64,000 bases of DNA, taken from positions 92,524,347-92,588,346 of the forward strand of contig CM072887.1 in the NCBI GenBank assembly GCA_037013685.1. The letters are read 5' to 3'. Shown in pieces: positions 11,958-24,275 of this stretch. This stretch comes from Acridotheres tristis. Taxonomy: Eukaryota > Chordata > Aves > Passeriformes > Sturnidae. Position 1 is the stretch's first letter; every line of letters begins with the position of its first letter. The notes beneath the pieces are model-generated. The model did no database searches, was not told the origin of the DNA, and saw only the letters and a program-made list of their open reading frames with translations. Position numbers and translations under genes: made by a program.

Positions 11958-14560
11958 GTGAGTAAAACCATTGGGTCTACCTGCTATTAAAATACATTCA
12001 CTGGAACAGAAAATAGCTGTGCAAAGTAATGGAGCTGGATGCTGAGAAACAGCAGTGTCCAGCTGATGGAAGTCAAATTGACACAGGTTTATGGGCAAAG
12101 CTATATTTACATTAAGGTTACAATGAATAAGCCCTGCTGTATTAGGAGAGGACAGATGATGTTTTTAACGTTTTTAGGTTTGCCAGGAAGAAAAAGGAAT
12201 TTAGCTGCATAGTAATTTTTTTACTGTAGAAAAGTAGTAAAAGCTTGTGAGTAAAAGGGTCATTCTCACGCTTTCACTTTCCTCTTAGGGATTAATTATG
12301 GTTGAGTTTACAAATTCCCTTTTTCTACACACCTTACTCTCTCTTTTGAAGTCTTACTGCACCTAGAAAGGTTAAGTGGACTAGCTGTACTAGGGTCTGC
12401 AAGTGTTCCCTTGGCAATGAGCTGTGTTTTGGCTCAGTTGTGTGCTGGTACAGTGAGAGCAGCTCCCTGGACAGAACACGCTTCCAGGATAAACCATCTT
12501 CCTGTTAAAAGTGTCTGTAGGCTTTACCTACACATGCTGCCTTACTGCCTTGTTTGCAAACCAAATATACCACATAGCAGTAGATCTGTTCCTGCCAAGT
12601 ATTAGCTGTGATAAGACTTGCTGCAGCAGGCTTTGTCTCCAGTTTGCTTTGAAATAAATGTGCTTCAGAATGCAAGTGTATATATATGCATGTAGGGGGT
12701 GTATGTATATAAATAAACAATTCAGAATATAAATCCATATATTTTATTTCCATTGGAGCTTGTTCCATAAAACTTCCCAAAAGTTCCCAGCTACTATCCT
12801 TGTGCAATTTTATGGGTGTAATTAAGATGCTAGGCTTCTGTAATAATGCTTTTCAGTGCTTTGCTTTGATGCTGAATGTAAGAATCAAGTAATACAGCAA
12901 AGAGAGCAGAAGTATGGTAACAGAGTTACCACCTATGTAGAAACCTGTTTTGGTATTACTATGAGAACTGCCTGTTTTTCAAGTGTGGGATACTTTTCTT
13001 TAATTATATACCACGATTTTTACTTTGCTTTTAAAGACACATGCAAGTTTTAAGTGTGCTGTTAACAAGATACAAGAAAATTCTTTGGAGTCTGTGGCTG
13101 GTTTTAGGAAGATAAAAATTCTGAGAAATCATTAATTCAAAATCCAGTAAAGGAAAAGTGATTTTTAAGGGTATTTGTTGAGTTGCTTCTGTTTAAGTAT
13201 GACACAGCTAAGCTTTCATTAATGGAACAAAGCTTTTTCTAATACAAATGTGTTAAAGAGATCCAATGGTGGGTTTAGTTGTTGGTAAGGAATCGATATG
13301 CCACTACAGATAATGTTTTCATTTTGCTTTTTAGCTCATTAATCCCTAAAGGTTGTGTCTTTCACCTCTGGTGCTCAACCTTTCCTTGTGGCCCATTATA
13401 TGATTATATACATAATCATGCATATAAAGTTATGGATAAACACTTGACATTCTGTAATTTAAATATTTCATGCTGTAGAATTATTCAGGTTGAATGTTGC
13501 TAATGGGATAAGAAAAGTAACAATATGAGTAGCCTTTCAAATGTCTGAGAGAGAAGTTACAGTTATCTTTTGGGTTTGGGAGGGGGATTTTGAGAGTTCA
13601 TACAAGAAATAAAAAACAGCTGTTTTCACATTATTGTGTGGATCTTCATGAAAATGTTAATAAAAAGCCTGGTATCTTCAAAGTCCTAATACTGTGTACA
13701 TCAGCTATTTTAGGGTATAAGGTTTAACTGGCAAGGTGGTAACAGGTATATGAAACTGAGTAACATAGTGAGTGTTAAATCTGGTGTCAGAACATTTTCA
13801 TATTCCTTCTACTATTGTATCCCTAGTTTTTTTAAAATTTGTTTTTGTTTGTTTGTTTTGTTTGGTTAAAGTCATAAATTGTTCAAATACATCCTAAAAT
13901 ACTTTGTACATTTCCAAAGGCAGCTTGGTGGAATTCACCCCACAGGAATGGGGTGGGGATGGTGATGTGTCAGTTCTCTTATAATAGAAAATGACCATAC
14001 TCAATCCTCTTCTGATTTATCACTGCAAGATTCTGCTGTGTTTAGGTTTGTGAAGGTGCTTTTATTGAAGCTGACAGCAATGGATGTTCTGCCACAGGCT
14101 GACAATGATTAGTACTCCTTACTGTAGAACATAATTTAATTGAATGTTTATTAATAACTACTACATACATTGTTAAATTAAGGAATTAATCATTACATCA
14201 TTGTTATTTTCTAGAACAAACCTAAAATTAAAGGAAGAGATGAAGTCTGAAAAGAAGCCAGGTTTTTGGGACAGTCTGGTGATAAAGCAGAATGTTCCAT
14301 CTAGGAAACCAGATGAGATTGAGGGATGGGAACCACCACAGATTACCACTGCTGACTCTACCAGTGATGCAGCAACTCCTTTAAGTGACTATACAGCCTG
14401 GTCAGGCTGGGAAGATGAAACCAAAGGCTCCACAAAATACACAAACCTGGCCAGCTCAGGAAACAGTTCCAGGTGGAGTATCAAATCAGCTGGAAAGCTG
14501 GTTAGTATTAGACGTCAAAGCAAAGGTAACCTTACTGACAACTGGGAAGAACTAGAATGA
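11854..14560 (+). CDS. TDRP: TDRP, last two coding exons (5' part outside window)
   Basis: Join of 11854-11957 and 14215-14560, giving the C-terminal 149 residues of testis development-related protein. TDRP is a small vertebrate protein linked to spermatogenesis and reported in nucleus and cytoplasm; its biochemical activity is not established. The family hallmarks are readable: 'FRGWKEVTSMFNKDDEQ' and 'CKSPKSKGTNLKLKEE' across the splice, then 'GFWDSLVIKQN', 'KPDEIEGWEPP', 'AWSGWEDETKGSTKYT' and 'LVSIRRQSKG' near the C terminus. The exon junction completes a glycine codon (GG/A). The N-terminal exon, which in the human gene encodes the 'MWKLGR' start, was not found in 1-11853 and should lie upstream, so intron 1 is at least 11.8 kb. 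No stops or frameshifts interrupt the visible part. The gene converges on FBXO25, as in human. Confidence 0.93.
11958..14214 (+). other. TDRP: TDRP last intron
   Basis: 2257 bp between donor GTGAGT (11958) and acceptor TTTTCTAG (ending 14214). AT-rich; no additional exon or recognised repeat. Confidence 0.9.
14215..14560 (+). CDS. TDRP: TDRP terminal coding exon
   Basis: 346 nt. The first base completes the split glycine, followed by TNLKLKEEMKSEKK through to NWEELE and a TGA stop at 14558-14560. The acceptor is 'ttgttattttctag' ending at 14214. Most of the conserved part of the protein lies here, including the tryptophan-rich 'GWEPP' and 'WSGWED' segments and the basic 'SIRRQSKG' tail. The open frame extends a few codons upstream of the acceptor, so an ORF caller would start inside the intron at 14201; the splice evidence and family alignment place the border at 14215. 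Confidence 0.93.
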
Positions 14561-14631
14561 TACTGGTAATGTGAAATACTTTATACATAAGAAGAGAACA
14601 GTTCCATGATTTATTCACATGTTTAAACCAA

Positions 14632-14637
14632 AATAAA
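14632..14637 (+). terminator. Proximal poly(A) signal of TDRP
   Basis: Canonical AATAAA 72 nt after the TDRP stop codon, in a context of 'accaaaataaaatctg'. A T/G-containing region follows ('tactttgttttaagattgtt' near 14665), as expected for a cleavage site. A hexamer alone is weak evidence in AT-rich DNA. Confidence 0.4.
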
Positions 14638-15213
14638 ATCTGCTCAATATTGCACCTTTATACAGTACTTTGTTTTAAGATTGTTACAGATTTTTGCTCA
14701 CCTGATAGTAAATTTTCTTATTACATTGTTATAGCTATGTTTTCCACACTGAAAAAGAAGTAGAGAATCTATTTTGTGCCTATATTTCACATTTAGACTC
14801 TGCAGTATGTCAGATAGTTGGTTTTACCAAAAAAAATGTAATTCCTTAGTGAATGTATACACTGGTTGTAAATTTGACTGCCTTATGAAGGAACTTCTCC
14901 TAGCTTGAGGTCCTGCTTCTTTTCTGGTATTTGAGGGCCATTCAAAATTTTAGTTTTGATGCTGTCCCTTTTTAACTAAGCATACCAATCTGCCACTGGC
15001 AGGGAGAGTGCTTGTACTTGGTACTGTTTTCCAAATCTTCAGCCCAGCATATGCTTCAGCTCGTGCATACAAGATGCTTACTGTCACATTGTGCTGTACT
15101 CTGTGTGACATGGGGAGATACTATTCTGATGTAATTCCTTCCAGTACAGGATTGTCACCAATAGTCGGGTCAAATGGGGCTTCCAGTTGTTGGGGTGTTC
15201 TTGCGTTTTGGAT

Positions 15214-15312
15214 TTTTTTTTTTCTCCTATGTTTTTTTTTTTTTTATTTGGGTTGTTGTTTTTTGTTTTATTTTGATTTTATTTGGTTGGTTTGGGTTTT
15301 TTTAATATTGAA
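15214..15312. repeat. T-rich low-complexity tract
   Basis: Runs of T8-T14 interspersed with G, in the probable TDRP 3' UTR region. The + strand reading frame through it is a poly-Phe artefact. Confidence 0.85.
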
Positions 15313-17499
15313 CTTTTTTTGACAAAGCTAAGTTTCTCAGTTTTTAAGATGCATGTTATGCCAAAAATAGAAATGATTGAAAATTTGGAAAACACCATTG
15401 AGTAAAGTGTAAAATGGTCTCGATATTCTGGGGGAATATTGAATCTGGATATTGGAATAAGTTACTTTTTATGGAAGGGCATAGGTTTTCATTTCTCTAC
15501 AATAACTGATCCTTGTTCTACAACTACAAACAACTTTTTTGTTTTTGACTGTTTTTCCTTCTTCCCATGGCATAAGCAATGATCAAATTATATTCTGACA
15601 TTTTCAGGGTAGCTGAGTAACTGAGCCATTGCAAGTATGTGCATGAACACAACTTCTGAAGCATTTTTGTTGATAAGTTCCATCTTATTAGCTACTGATA
15701 CTTTGATTGTTTTGGTAAAAGAAGATGAAATGTTAAACTTGAGATTTGAAATGTATATATGACTAATAAAAGTGCCTCTTTTTAGCATATTGTCTCTCAC
15801 TAGTGGTGCAGCTGATGTCAGATCCAAAGTTAGTTTCTGTTTTGTTGATACGACCCACACAAAGACTACTGTAACATTCATGAATAAAAATCAAACCAAA
15901 AGTTTCATAAGAAATGAACAGTAGGCCTTTTCTTTCCTGATTGTTGAACTGGTGAAACAGAGCAGAAATTTGTCTAGCAATATGGCCAGTGCAGTTGGAA
16001 GATGAAGCTAGCATGAAAATCAGCATTTTTACAAGAAAGTATAGACCTTTATATAACAGATGTCTTGTAAACATATTTTTGCAAGAATCTTATGCTGATG
16101 AAAAGGGATGCATGCAATTTTTTTTCTGAACTTGTTTCTGTTACTGCCACATGACTCCTCCCTTAGCTCTCTCCTTCTCCTCTCTCCTCCAATTCATGTG
16201 TAGTTTTCTGGCTTGCAGTTCCTGCATAGCTATTTTTTGGAGATTGCTGCTGAGATGTGCCTGGAGGGAAACTGTAGCAAAATAGTTTTAGTTGGTTGAG
16301 GTTTTTTTCCTAATATTGATAGGATGCTAAAAGACATTGTTCTTAAGTTTACAAAAAAGAACAGTGCTTTTTGTGCTACAAAACAGAATCTTGCAACTGG
16401 CGAATATACTTGTAAAATTTGCATTAGATATTAAAAATTATTAATGGGGGAAAAAGGTTAACATTTATATTGCATTGTTTAGTCTGTGAGTAAACTCTGG
16501 TTTTGCCTTGGGCAAATATGTATGCTAAGGTTAATTAAAGAAAGGATTAGTATTCTTGGGTAAAGTATGCTGCATTTTATAGTTTATGGAATACCCTCTA
16601 AGGCATGAGCTAGTTTTTAATTTGGTTGTTGATGCTGATCTGAAAGAACAGAAAAAGATCTGTTAGCAACCCTTAATATTTTGCTCTCAAAGATGGACTG
16701 AGAACTTTTAATTTCACTCCTAAAGAAACTATTTATACTGTGACCAGTAAGGGTTTTGCCTTGCACATTATACTGTCAAGTGCCTGTTTCTCACCTTGAT
16801 AATGTGTTTGATGCACAGCTTAACTGCAACCTTTTTCAATTTGTTTTTAGATGTATGGTAAAGAATATGCTCACAAATCTGAAGCCTATTATAAAACAAA
16901 AGTGAGAATTTGAGATATGTAAAATTCCAGTTTCACTCCTAGTGATGAAAGTTTTGGTGCGCTTTTTAAGTGATATTTCCTCAGAAAAAAAAAACGTTTT
17001 AAGGATGAACATTATTAAATTTAATATAATTTATTGTTATGCTTTAATAATGTATCTGTCTGTTGAGAGCTCACTGGTGTGAGCTTTCCTTCTCTCATGT
17101 TTATAAATGTGTCTGAATTTTCAGAATGGGGTCCTTTCATCTTTTACCTTTGTTAGATGCTTAACTACATTAAATGTTACGAGCTTAAGCTATACACAGC
17201 TCCATATGTGGAATAAGTGTAGAATATGTCCCTTAATATTTGTTTTGAAATTGCATTTCAATCTATGTGAAATGTTTTAGAAGAAGGTAGCATTAAGATT
17301 GTATGATAAGATTGCACAAAATAAAATATAGTTTATATTGTTTTCTCGTAGCCAATCTGCATGATCGTTGGCGTGGTTTTAACGGGAATTAAAAGCTTTG
17401 TGTGGCTGTTACTAGTCACTTAGCTCTGAGCAAAGTTCTTTCTGAGTATTTTTATTTATTAGCATCATTTGCAAAAAGAAAAGTAGTATTTTCCATATG

Positions 17500-17505
17500 A
17501 ATAAA
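17500..17505 (+). terminator. Candidate distal poly(A) signal of TDRP
   Basis: AATAAA followed within 30-60 nt by a T-rich stretch ('tcttattctttgactttttt'). It lies about 80 bp before a CR1 insertion. A second AATAAA at 17320-17325 is an alternative. Confidence 0.3.
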
Positions 17506-17585
17506 GATTTAGTTTGAACTGAAATGTCTTATTCTTTGACTTTTTTTGGTCCCTCTTTATTTGTCATGTGAATATGTTTACATTT

Positions 17586-18089
17586 GCTTGGACAGTTTTG
17601 GCCACCACAATATAAGAGAATTAAGCTATTAGAAAATGTTCAAAGGGGGGTGACAAAGATGGGGAAGGGCCTTGAGGTGAAGCTGCGTGAGGAGCAGCTG
17701 AGGGCACTGGGTCTGTTCAGCCTGGAGGAGACTGAGGGGAGACCTCAGTGCAGTTACAGCTTCTTGTGGGAAGAAGAGGAGGGACAGACCCTGATCTCTG
17801 CTCTGTGGTGACAGGGACAGGACCTGAGGGAATGGCCTGAAGCTGTGTCAGGGGAGGTTTAGGTTGGATATCAGGAAAAGGTTCTTCATCCAGAGAGTGG
17901 CTGGGCACTGGAACAGCTCCCGAGGGAAATGGTCACAGCACCAGCCTGACAGAGATCAAGGAGCATTTGGACAGTGCTCTTGGGCACACGGTGTGATTCT
18001 TGGGGATGGTGCTGTGCAGGGACAGGAACTGGACTCAGTGATCCTTGAGGGTCGCTTCCAACCCAGCTGATTCTGTGATTCTGTGATAT
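17586..18089 (+). mobile_element. CR1 LINE, 3' end
   Basis: Typical CR1 3' segment: 'tttggccaccacaatataag', 'ctgttcagcctggaggagac', 'ggggaggtttaggttggata', 'gaactggactcagtgatcct', ending with the tandem 'gattctgtgattctgtga' signature. 5'-truncated. It lies just downstream of the probable TDRP 3' end. Confidence 0.88.
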
Positions 18090-18304
18090 CCCTTGCATCA
18101 TTGTAGAGCATGGCCAAGGAAGTGATAGCAGTGTTTGCCCAAACTGTGAATTGTGCCATCTTGGAATTTGCAGCATCCTGGATTTAAAGCACCACACACT
18201 GCTTTTGCAGTGGCAAGAATTCATTGGTTTCAACAAACTAAAAATATTTTGGTGTATTGGTGGTTTTTGGTTTAAAATGTTGTGGGATTTTTTTGAGAGT
18301 TTTC

Positions 18305-18332
18305 TTGTTTGTTTGTTTGTTTGTTTGTTTGT
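18305..18332. repeat. (TTTG)7 microsatellite
   Basis: Seven near-perfect TTTG units followed by G6 and T7 runs. Intergenic, about 215 bp after the CR1 copy. Confidence 0.92.
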
Positions 18333-18855
18333 GGGGGGTTTTTTTAGTTTTTTTAACTTACTGGCTGTTGTGAAAGGTTGGGCAGAGCAGCATTTTTTCC
18401 CTGAAGATTTCCCAGCTACGTGTAGAGTGGAGGACCTGAAACACTTTTGCACACACTGGCCCCCTAACAAGGTGGGACCTGCATGGCCTGGCCTGTGACA
18501 TGTGAGCAGCAGCCACTGCTGCTTCCAGTGGAGCAGCTGCAGAAGGAAGTTTATTGTCAGTCTCTCATTCTTTCACTCCAGTCTGCTGGCTTTGTGGTTG
18601 TCTATACAGAATCAGCAGGGTACATTTAGGCAAGGTGTTTCTTGCCATAGTGTGTGAAGTAGCTAAACCTTAAAATTTCATTCATACAAGTTATATTCTT
18701 AGGGGGGGAATAAAAGGCTATATTGACACACCTCTGAGTATGCACAGGTGGGTCAGATGCACAGCTAGGCAGGTGAAAGGAAGTGGAAGGACCTGCATTT
18801 CCAGACCTTGAGCAGACAAAGACCCTGTTGAATTTTGAGCATAGATGTTCCTATA

Positions 18856-18890
18856 GCCCAGGTGAATTTGCCCAGGCGAATTTGCCCAGG
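18856..18890. repeat. 14-bp tandem repeat, 2.5 copies
   Basis: GCCCAGGTGAATTT, then GCCCAGGCGAATTT, then GCCCAGG. One substitution between the full copies. Intergenic. Confidence 0.95.
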
Positions 18891-21800
18891 CATCTGTCTC
18901 AATTTCTGAAACTTTTCAAAATGCTTGTTATCATATGGAAATCTTGGACGACAAAACTGTAGGTCATGTGCAATCTGAAAACATGAAAGTGCATGTTATT
19001 TAGCTGTTTCTTGCATATCCAAACTATTTGTGATAATTTGTGTTGGTTTGTTTGATTCCTTTCCTCTGAGTGCCTGCTACTTTGTTTCTGATTTATCTGG
19101 GAAATAAAACCAGTACTGTGAAGAAGAAAAGTAATTTCCTAAAAGGCTTATCATCAGTGACAGTTGCAAAGGTGTGTATCATGCGTCTCAAAAATTTCTT
19201 GTAGGATGACTGGTTTGTACAATACAAGACAGGGAATCAAACATATAGGCAAAAAAAGCCAGTTTAGAAATAAAAAGGAGAGAATTATATTTATTGTAAG
19301 TGCCATCAGCATCATAGCAAAAAATAATCCTGCTTCTATAGTTACAAAGAAATAAAGAATATGAAAACAATAAAAAAAGAATATAAATAATAGGAATTTA
19401 TGTGAAATATATAATAGTAAACAAAGTGTAGGGAAATGATGTTTTTTCACATGGTCTCTAATGACTGTTATCACTGGTAATTAAAAAAATACCTGCTCTG
19501 TACTTGGGGAGAAATTTTTCCTATACTGTGTCTAGCAATTACTGAAAGATGCCAGAAAGTGAGACTCTTCTTTTTGAGGCCATAACAATTTGGTAAAAGC
19601 TTGGGTGTAATTTAAATTTTTCTTGCTCTTGAGACCCAAATAACACTACTGGAAGCTTAGTAACACATTTTGAACTATGAGTTTACTACTGGAAAAGAAA
19701 AATGATCATTCTTTGCATAGAAAAGTTTACAGCTGTGTTTTCTGAGATTGGTTTGTCCACTTCTGAAAATAATCATGTGATACTTTGCTTTCTCTGATTT
19801 TTGCTCAGCTCCTTGTACTGAGGAGACTGAACAGCTGAGTTTAAGTAATTTTTCAGAGAATTGGCTGGTTTAATTGAGATTGTATAGTAAAATGTATCAG
19901 ATTTGATACAGAAATATTCCTATGAATCAGCAATGTCTTTTGGCCTTTCTTATCTTGTACCTTTTTCCTTAAAATCCCTAAATGCTGTGGTCTTGACCAT
20001 CTTGTTTGTCCAGGAGTCTTGTATTGTCTACAAGGTTACACTGCTAAATTCTTCTGATATTTAAGAGATGGAGGAAACTGTGGGGTGTGTGTTTGTGCTG
20101 GAGAAAGGAAGGGAGACCAATGTATCCTGACACCAAGTACTGTACCTGTCATATTATTTTTTTTCTGCTAAAGCTTTCTTTCTAAAGCTTTCTAAATATG
20201 CAAGATGATTAATATTAATTATTCTTCGATTTGTTTTATTTTTGTATTTTTGTACTTTTATTTTGTACTTTTTAGAAGGGGTCACACATGCAAAGACATC
20301 CTGATTACATGAAGACACTTTGGTGTTTCTCTCAAGACCAACACCTCCCTTTAAGGCTGAAATGCCTTCAGTTTAGGTAGTGCCTGTAAACAGTTTATCT
20401 TTTGAGCATTTGGACAGAAACTTGGCAACCAACATTTGATAGGACAGAAAAAGGAAAACAAGTCAAGCATCACTTCCCATTAGGAAGTAAACCATTGTTT
20501 GATGGGATGAAGCACAAGATTCCCAGGAGTCATATTACAGATAGAGTAAATCTGCACACAGGGTTACTTTGAAAGTTAGACACTTAATGAAAAATAGACA
20601 TGAACTTTTTTTCATTTTATAAACTAATCCTGAAGTGCAGTAACCCATCTACACAGCATGGCTGCCTCGGTGCTCCCTGCCTGAGAGCCAAACTATTGTG
20701 GGCCAGGGTGAGCAGCAGCTGCAGCCACAGTGCAGGATCTGAGCTCCTGAGCTGTGCAGTGAGGACTGGATGCCCTGGAAAGGGTTTGCAAGACCAGGGA
20801 AGGAGTTGATGGTCTGGAACTGAGGAATGAAGCACATTATAAGAAGTCCAGAATATCTGGGAATGTTCTTACAGCTGTTAGTACCAATATTTACTATTAG
20901 GCCAGGTGTTCCTATTCAAGACCAGGACTTTTGGCTTTTGATGAGCAACTGAAAGAAACATTCCCTGTGCAAAGGTACAAACAGCAAGTTCTGTTTGTTT
21001 GTAGTGTTGGTGCTCTTCAACTTCCAGCAAACACTTCTCCAGGTTTATTCCATACTACTCTGCCTATAAATTAGACTAAGTTGATGAAAAATGTGGAAGG
21101 TGAGTGCAGGTGGCCAAAGAAACGTCATAGGATCAGCAGAAGGCCTATGGGCAGCTTGCAGCAAGAGTTTAAGTGGTGGTAGGATTAATCTACTGCAGTG
21201 AGGGGGCTGAACTAGGCCCTGGAGCAACACCCATCCTTAGTGGTGGTCTCACTTCTGCCCACGGCTGCTTAAACATGGTGAGGCTTCAGTGTAAGAGCAG
21301 GGGAGGGGCACAGAGGGCACAGGATCAGGCTGTTCACTGTGCAGCTGTGTAAGGAAAAACAGCAGAGCTGCAGCCTGGGATATGCAACTGCAGGAGCTCC
21401 TGCATTATGGTCAAGCATATCTGGCTCTAGTAAAAAATGTTGCCAAAATTTTTATTTATCAAATTTATAAATTCACCAAGTTCTAAAAGGATACCATTGA
21501 GTTCAGAAGGGAGTGCAGGATTGCAGCTTTAAAGGTTTCCAGTAGGAATAGGGCTAAAAATAATGGCTGTGTCTAAGAGAATAATAGGGACCAAAATTTT
21601 GTTCTATATCTTGAATGCTATCTCTATAGCATTATGTGGGAATGATAACTGACTTTAGCAAACAAGTTATTCTTCCATTATTGTTTTGCTATAAATACTG
21701 TAGAAAAATAGCATTCAAGTGGGAAGAGCATATAAAAATCAAGTAAGGAAATTTTAGAATTAAGTGGTGGCTGTTGGTGTAGGCCTTGAAAATTGTTAGA

Positions 21801-22464
21801 AAAACTTTCAGCTGAAGGCACAATGACTATAAAGTGCAACAAATACCAAAACTGAACATGTTTTATTCATATTTTTAGAAGAATGTACACATAACCTTGC
21901 AGGAAATAAGCATTACCAGCATGTCTGACAGATAGGACAGGTCTGTGTGTGGCACAGAGGATGGACATTGGGAATCAACAGAAAGAAACCCACCCTTACT
22001 CTCACCTCTCATGTTCTGATCCACTTATCTGTCATGTCCTTCAATAGACATTTTAAGCATTAATGGTAACCCTCATCCTAATGAACTTTATAGGAATGTT
22101 TGCTGGGAATTATGTTCCAGTGTCCTTGAGGGGTTGGACCTGAGCCTTGCAGATGGAAGTATAAGAACAAGACAAGCAAATAGCATAATCAGCTAATGCT
22201 TCAATTCTAAACTCTGATTTAACAACTGTCTCCAAACATTTGATACTGATTTATTTAATGCAGGTATCTATCTATCTGCCAACCAATTCAAGCAAGTTTA
22301 GTTGGATATTAAGGGTCTAGCCTTCCTCTAAGTTCTTTGCAAATGATGGAGCTGTAAATATGCTAATTTGTGCACCATGAAATCCAAAACATGCTGCTGT
22401 TCCCCATCTCAGCTGCTCCTTCCTGCTAGCCCTCGTTGCTTCTGCCTTCTAGACTGCAAAAGGG

Positions 22465-22488
22465 CCACTAGTCTTTTAATACTAGTGG
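22465..22488. repeat. 8-bp inverted repeat
   Basis: CCACTAGT, 8-nt spacer CTTTTAAT, ACTAGTGG. Intergenic. Possibly chance. Confidence 0.8.
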
Positions 22489-23799
22489 AGAACTCTTGGT
22501 TTAAGCTTGGTGTTTTCTTGAAGTTCAACTTTTTCCTTCTCCTAAAGCTACTTAATGCATTTCACAGGGATGAGGAACAGGGGAAAAGGTTCCACTCCTC
22601 TGTTTTTCCAGATAAGAACTTAGTCCTATCTGACATCCAAGGAGAAAGGCTCACACAGTGCTCTTGGAGAAGGTCCATGGCAGAGTGTCTTTTCCCCAGA
22701 AATAGGTGAACAAAGCTGTTGGGAGAGAATGTAATAAGAAAAGCCAGCAATCTCTCTGAAACAGGTTTGGGAGGCAGTGACTGGGGAGTTGGGAGATCTT
22801 GTTTTACAGAACTGTAATTTCAAGCTCCTTGTGGACAATGGCTGAGAATGTCGTGATTGCCTTTGAACTGGTATTCTCAGGACTAGAATTCACTAAAAGC
22901 CAAATCACCCAGGATTGGGAAGTGATCGTGGAGGGGCCACAGTTAAAACATTATTTCCTACAATTGCCACTGCAAAATCTGTCTAGAAGGAGATCCAGGT
23001 TTGGGGAAAAAAGCTGTAGAGCAAAAGAAACCTCTGCTGCAGAGATTTAGAACACATTTCAAGGTACCCTTTCTGCTGCAGGGGAGTGCCTGCCTTTCCT
23101 CCTGGGACAGCAGCACACAGGAGCCCAAAGAGCAGAGGTTTCATGTTAAGGCATAACACTTTTCATGGTTACAGTGCTTTAGGTTACACGAGAAAGTGCT
23201 GGAATAAAGGAAAAGGAGATGAATTCAGGCTGTCAAAATATGTTCTGTGCTTCAGGTGAGGTATTAACAAGATGGTTATCCTAAAGATGAAATCCTTCCC
23301 CCGCTCTTTATGTGATTGAATAAAAAAAACTCAACAAACCAACACAAAAACCCAACCACCACCAACCCTGCAACCAAAATCACTGCCTTTTTTGCTTAAA
23401 TAACACAATTGAAAAGTATCTTCTTATGCATCTAATGACTTCACATAGTCACTCTTATCAAGGTCTTATTTGCTTAGTCTAAGCAATGTATTTACTAAAT
23501 ACTTAACAAGTTTGTGGAACTGTTCCCAAAGCTCAGTTTTGTCAGTGTTAAAAGCTTATAACACTGATCATGACAACGTGCTTCTGCATTAAGTGTTTTA
23601 AGATTTCTTACAAAAAGTCCTTAACTGAAATGCTTCTCTGCACATCTGTGCACATGCCTTCTCCCACATCTTTCCTCTTTTCCTCTGGGGAAAAAAAAAA
23701 AAAAGCTACCATACTGGCTCACCAAGTTGACTGGGGGTTAGCTGGGTCCTGGTGGGCACCACCAACCTGAACATGAGCCAAGCAATGTGCCCTTAACAC

Positions 23800-24275
23800 A
23801 AATAAGGTTAGTGGGCTACATGGACCTACTGCAGGGAGCCAAATGAAGGGTCATAAAGATGATTAAATGTGTAAAGAAAAGATTACTAGAGCATCTGTCC
23901 TGTGAGAAAAAGCTGAACTGGAACTGTTCAACCTGGAAAAGACAAGGCTCATGGGGATCTAACCATCTAGCAATACCTGAAGGGAGGGTGGAAGGAGAAG
24001 GGAGCCAGGCTCCTGTCAGTGGGCACTGAAAGGACCAGAGGCAAGAGGCACAAATTGGAACAGAGGAGGTGTTATCTCAACATCAGGAAATTCTCTGTTA
24101 CTGTGAGGATAACCAAACACTAGCACAGGTTTCCCAGAGAGGCTGTGGAATCTCCTTCCTTGGAGATAGTCAAAAGCCATTTGGACACAGTTCTGGATAA
24201 ATTCCTACACAATCAGCTCTAGCTGACCCTGCTTCAGCTGGGTCCCTTCCACCCTCAACCAACCTGTGAGAGTAG
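23800..24275 (+). mobile_element. CR1 LINE, 3' end
   Basis: CR1 3' sequence: 'ctgttcaacctggaaaagac', 'gggagccaggctcctgtcag', 'gaggcaagaggcacaaattg', 'cagagaggctgtggaatctc', 'ccttggagatagtcaaaagc', ending 'gtcccttccaccctcaacca'. 5'-truncated and diverged. Intergenic between TDRP and FBXO25. Confidence 0.85.

Larger units (their letters stand above)
14561..17520 (+). other. TDRP: Probable TDRP 3' UTR region with alternative poly(A) signals
   Basis: AT-rich sequence after the TDRP stop with no other coding signal. AATAAA hexamers on the sense strand occur at 14632-14637 (72 nt after the stop), 17320-17325 and 17500-17505. The last is followed by a T/GT-rich stretch and then by a CR1 element starting near 17586. 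A short 3' UTR (about 0.1 kb) and a long one (about 2.9 kb) are both possible. A T-rich tract lies at 15218-15312. The extent is inferred, not demonstrated. Confidence 0.45.
18090..23799. other. Intergenic region, no gene seen
   Basis: Unique-looking sequence between the two convergent genes. Contains the (TTTG)7 microsatellite and small repeats listed separately. GC-richer patches at 20640-20830 and 21160-21390 carry short open frames without recognisable homology. Strand composition shifts from T-rich to A-rich near 20.3 kb. Confidence 0.6.
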
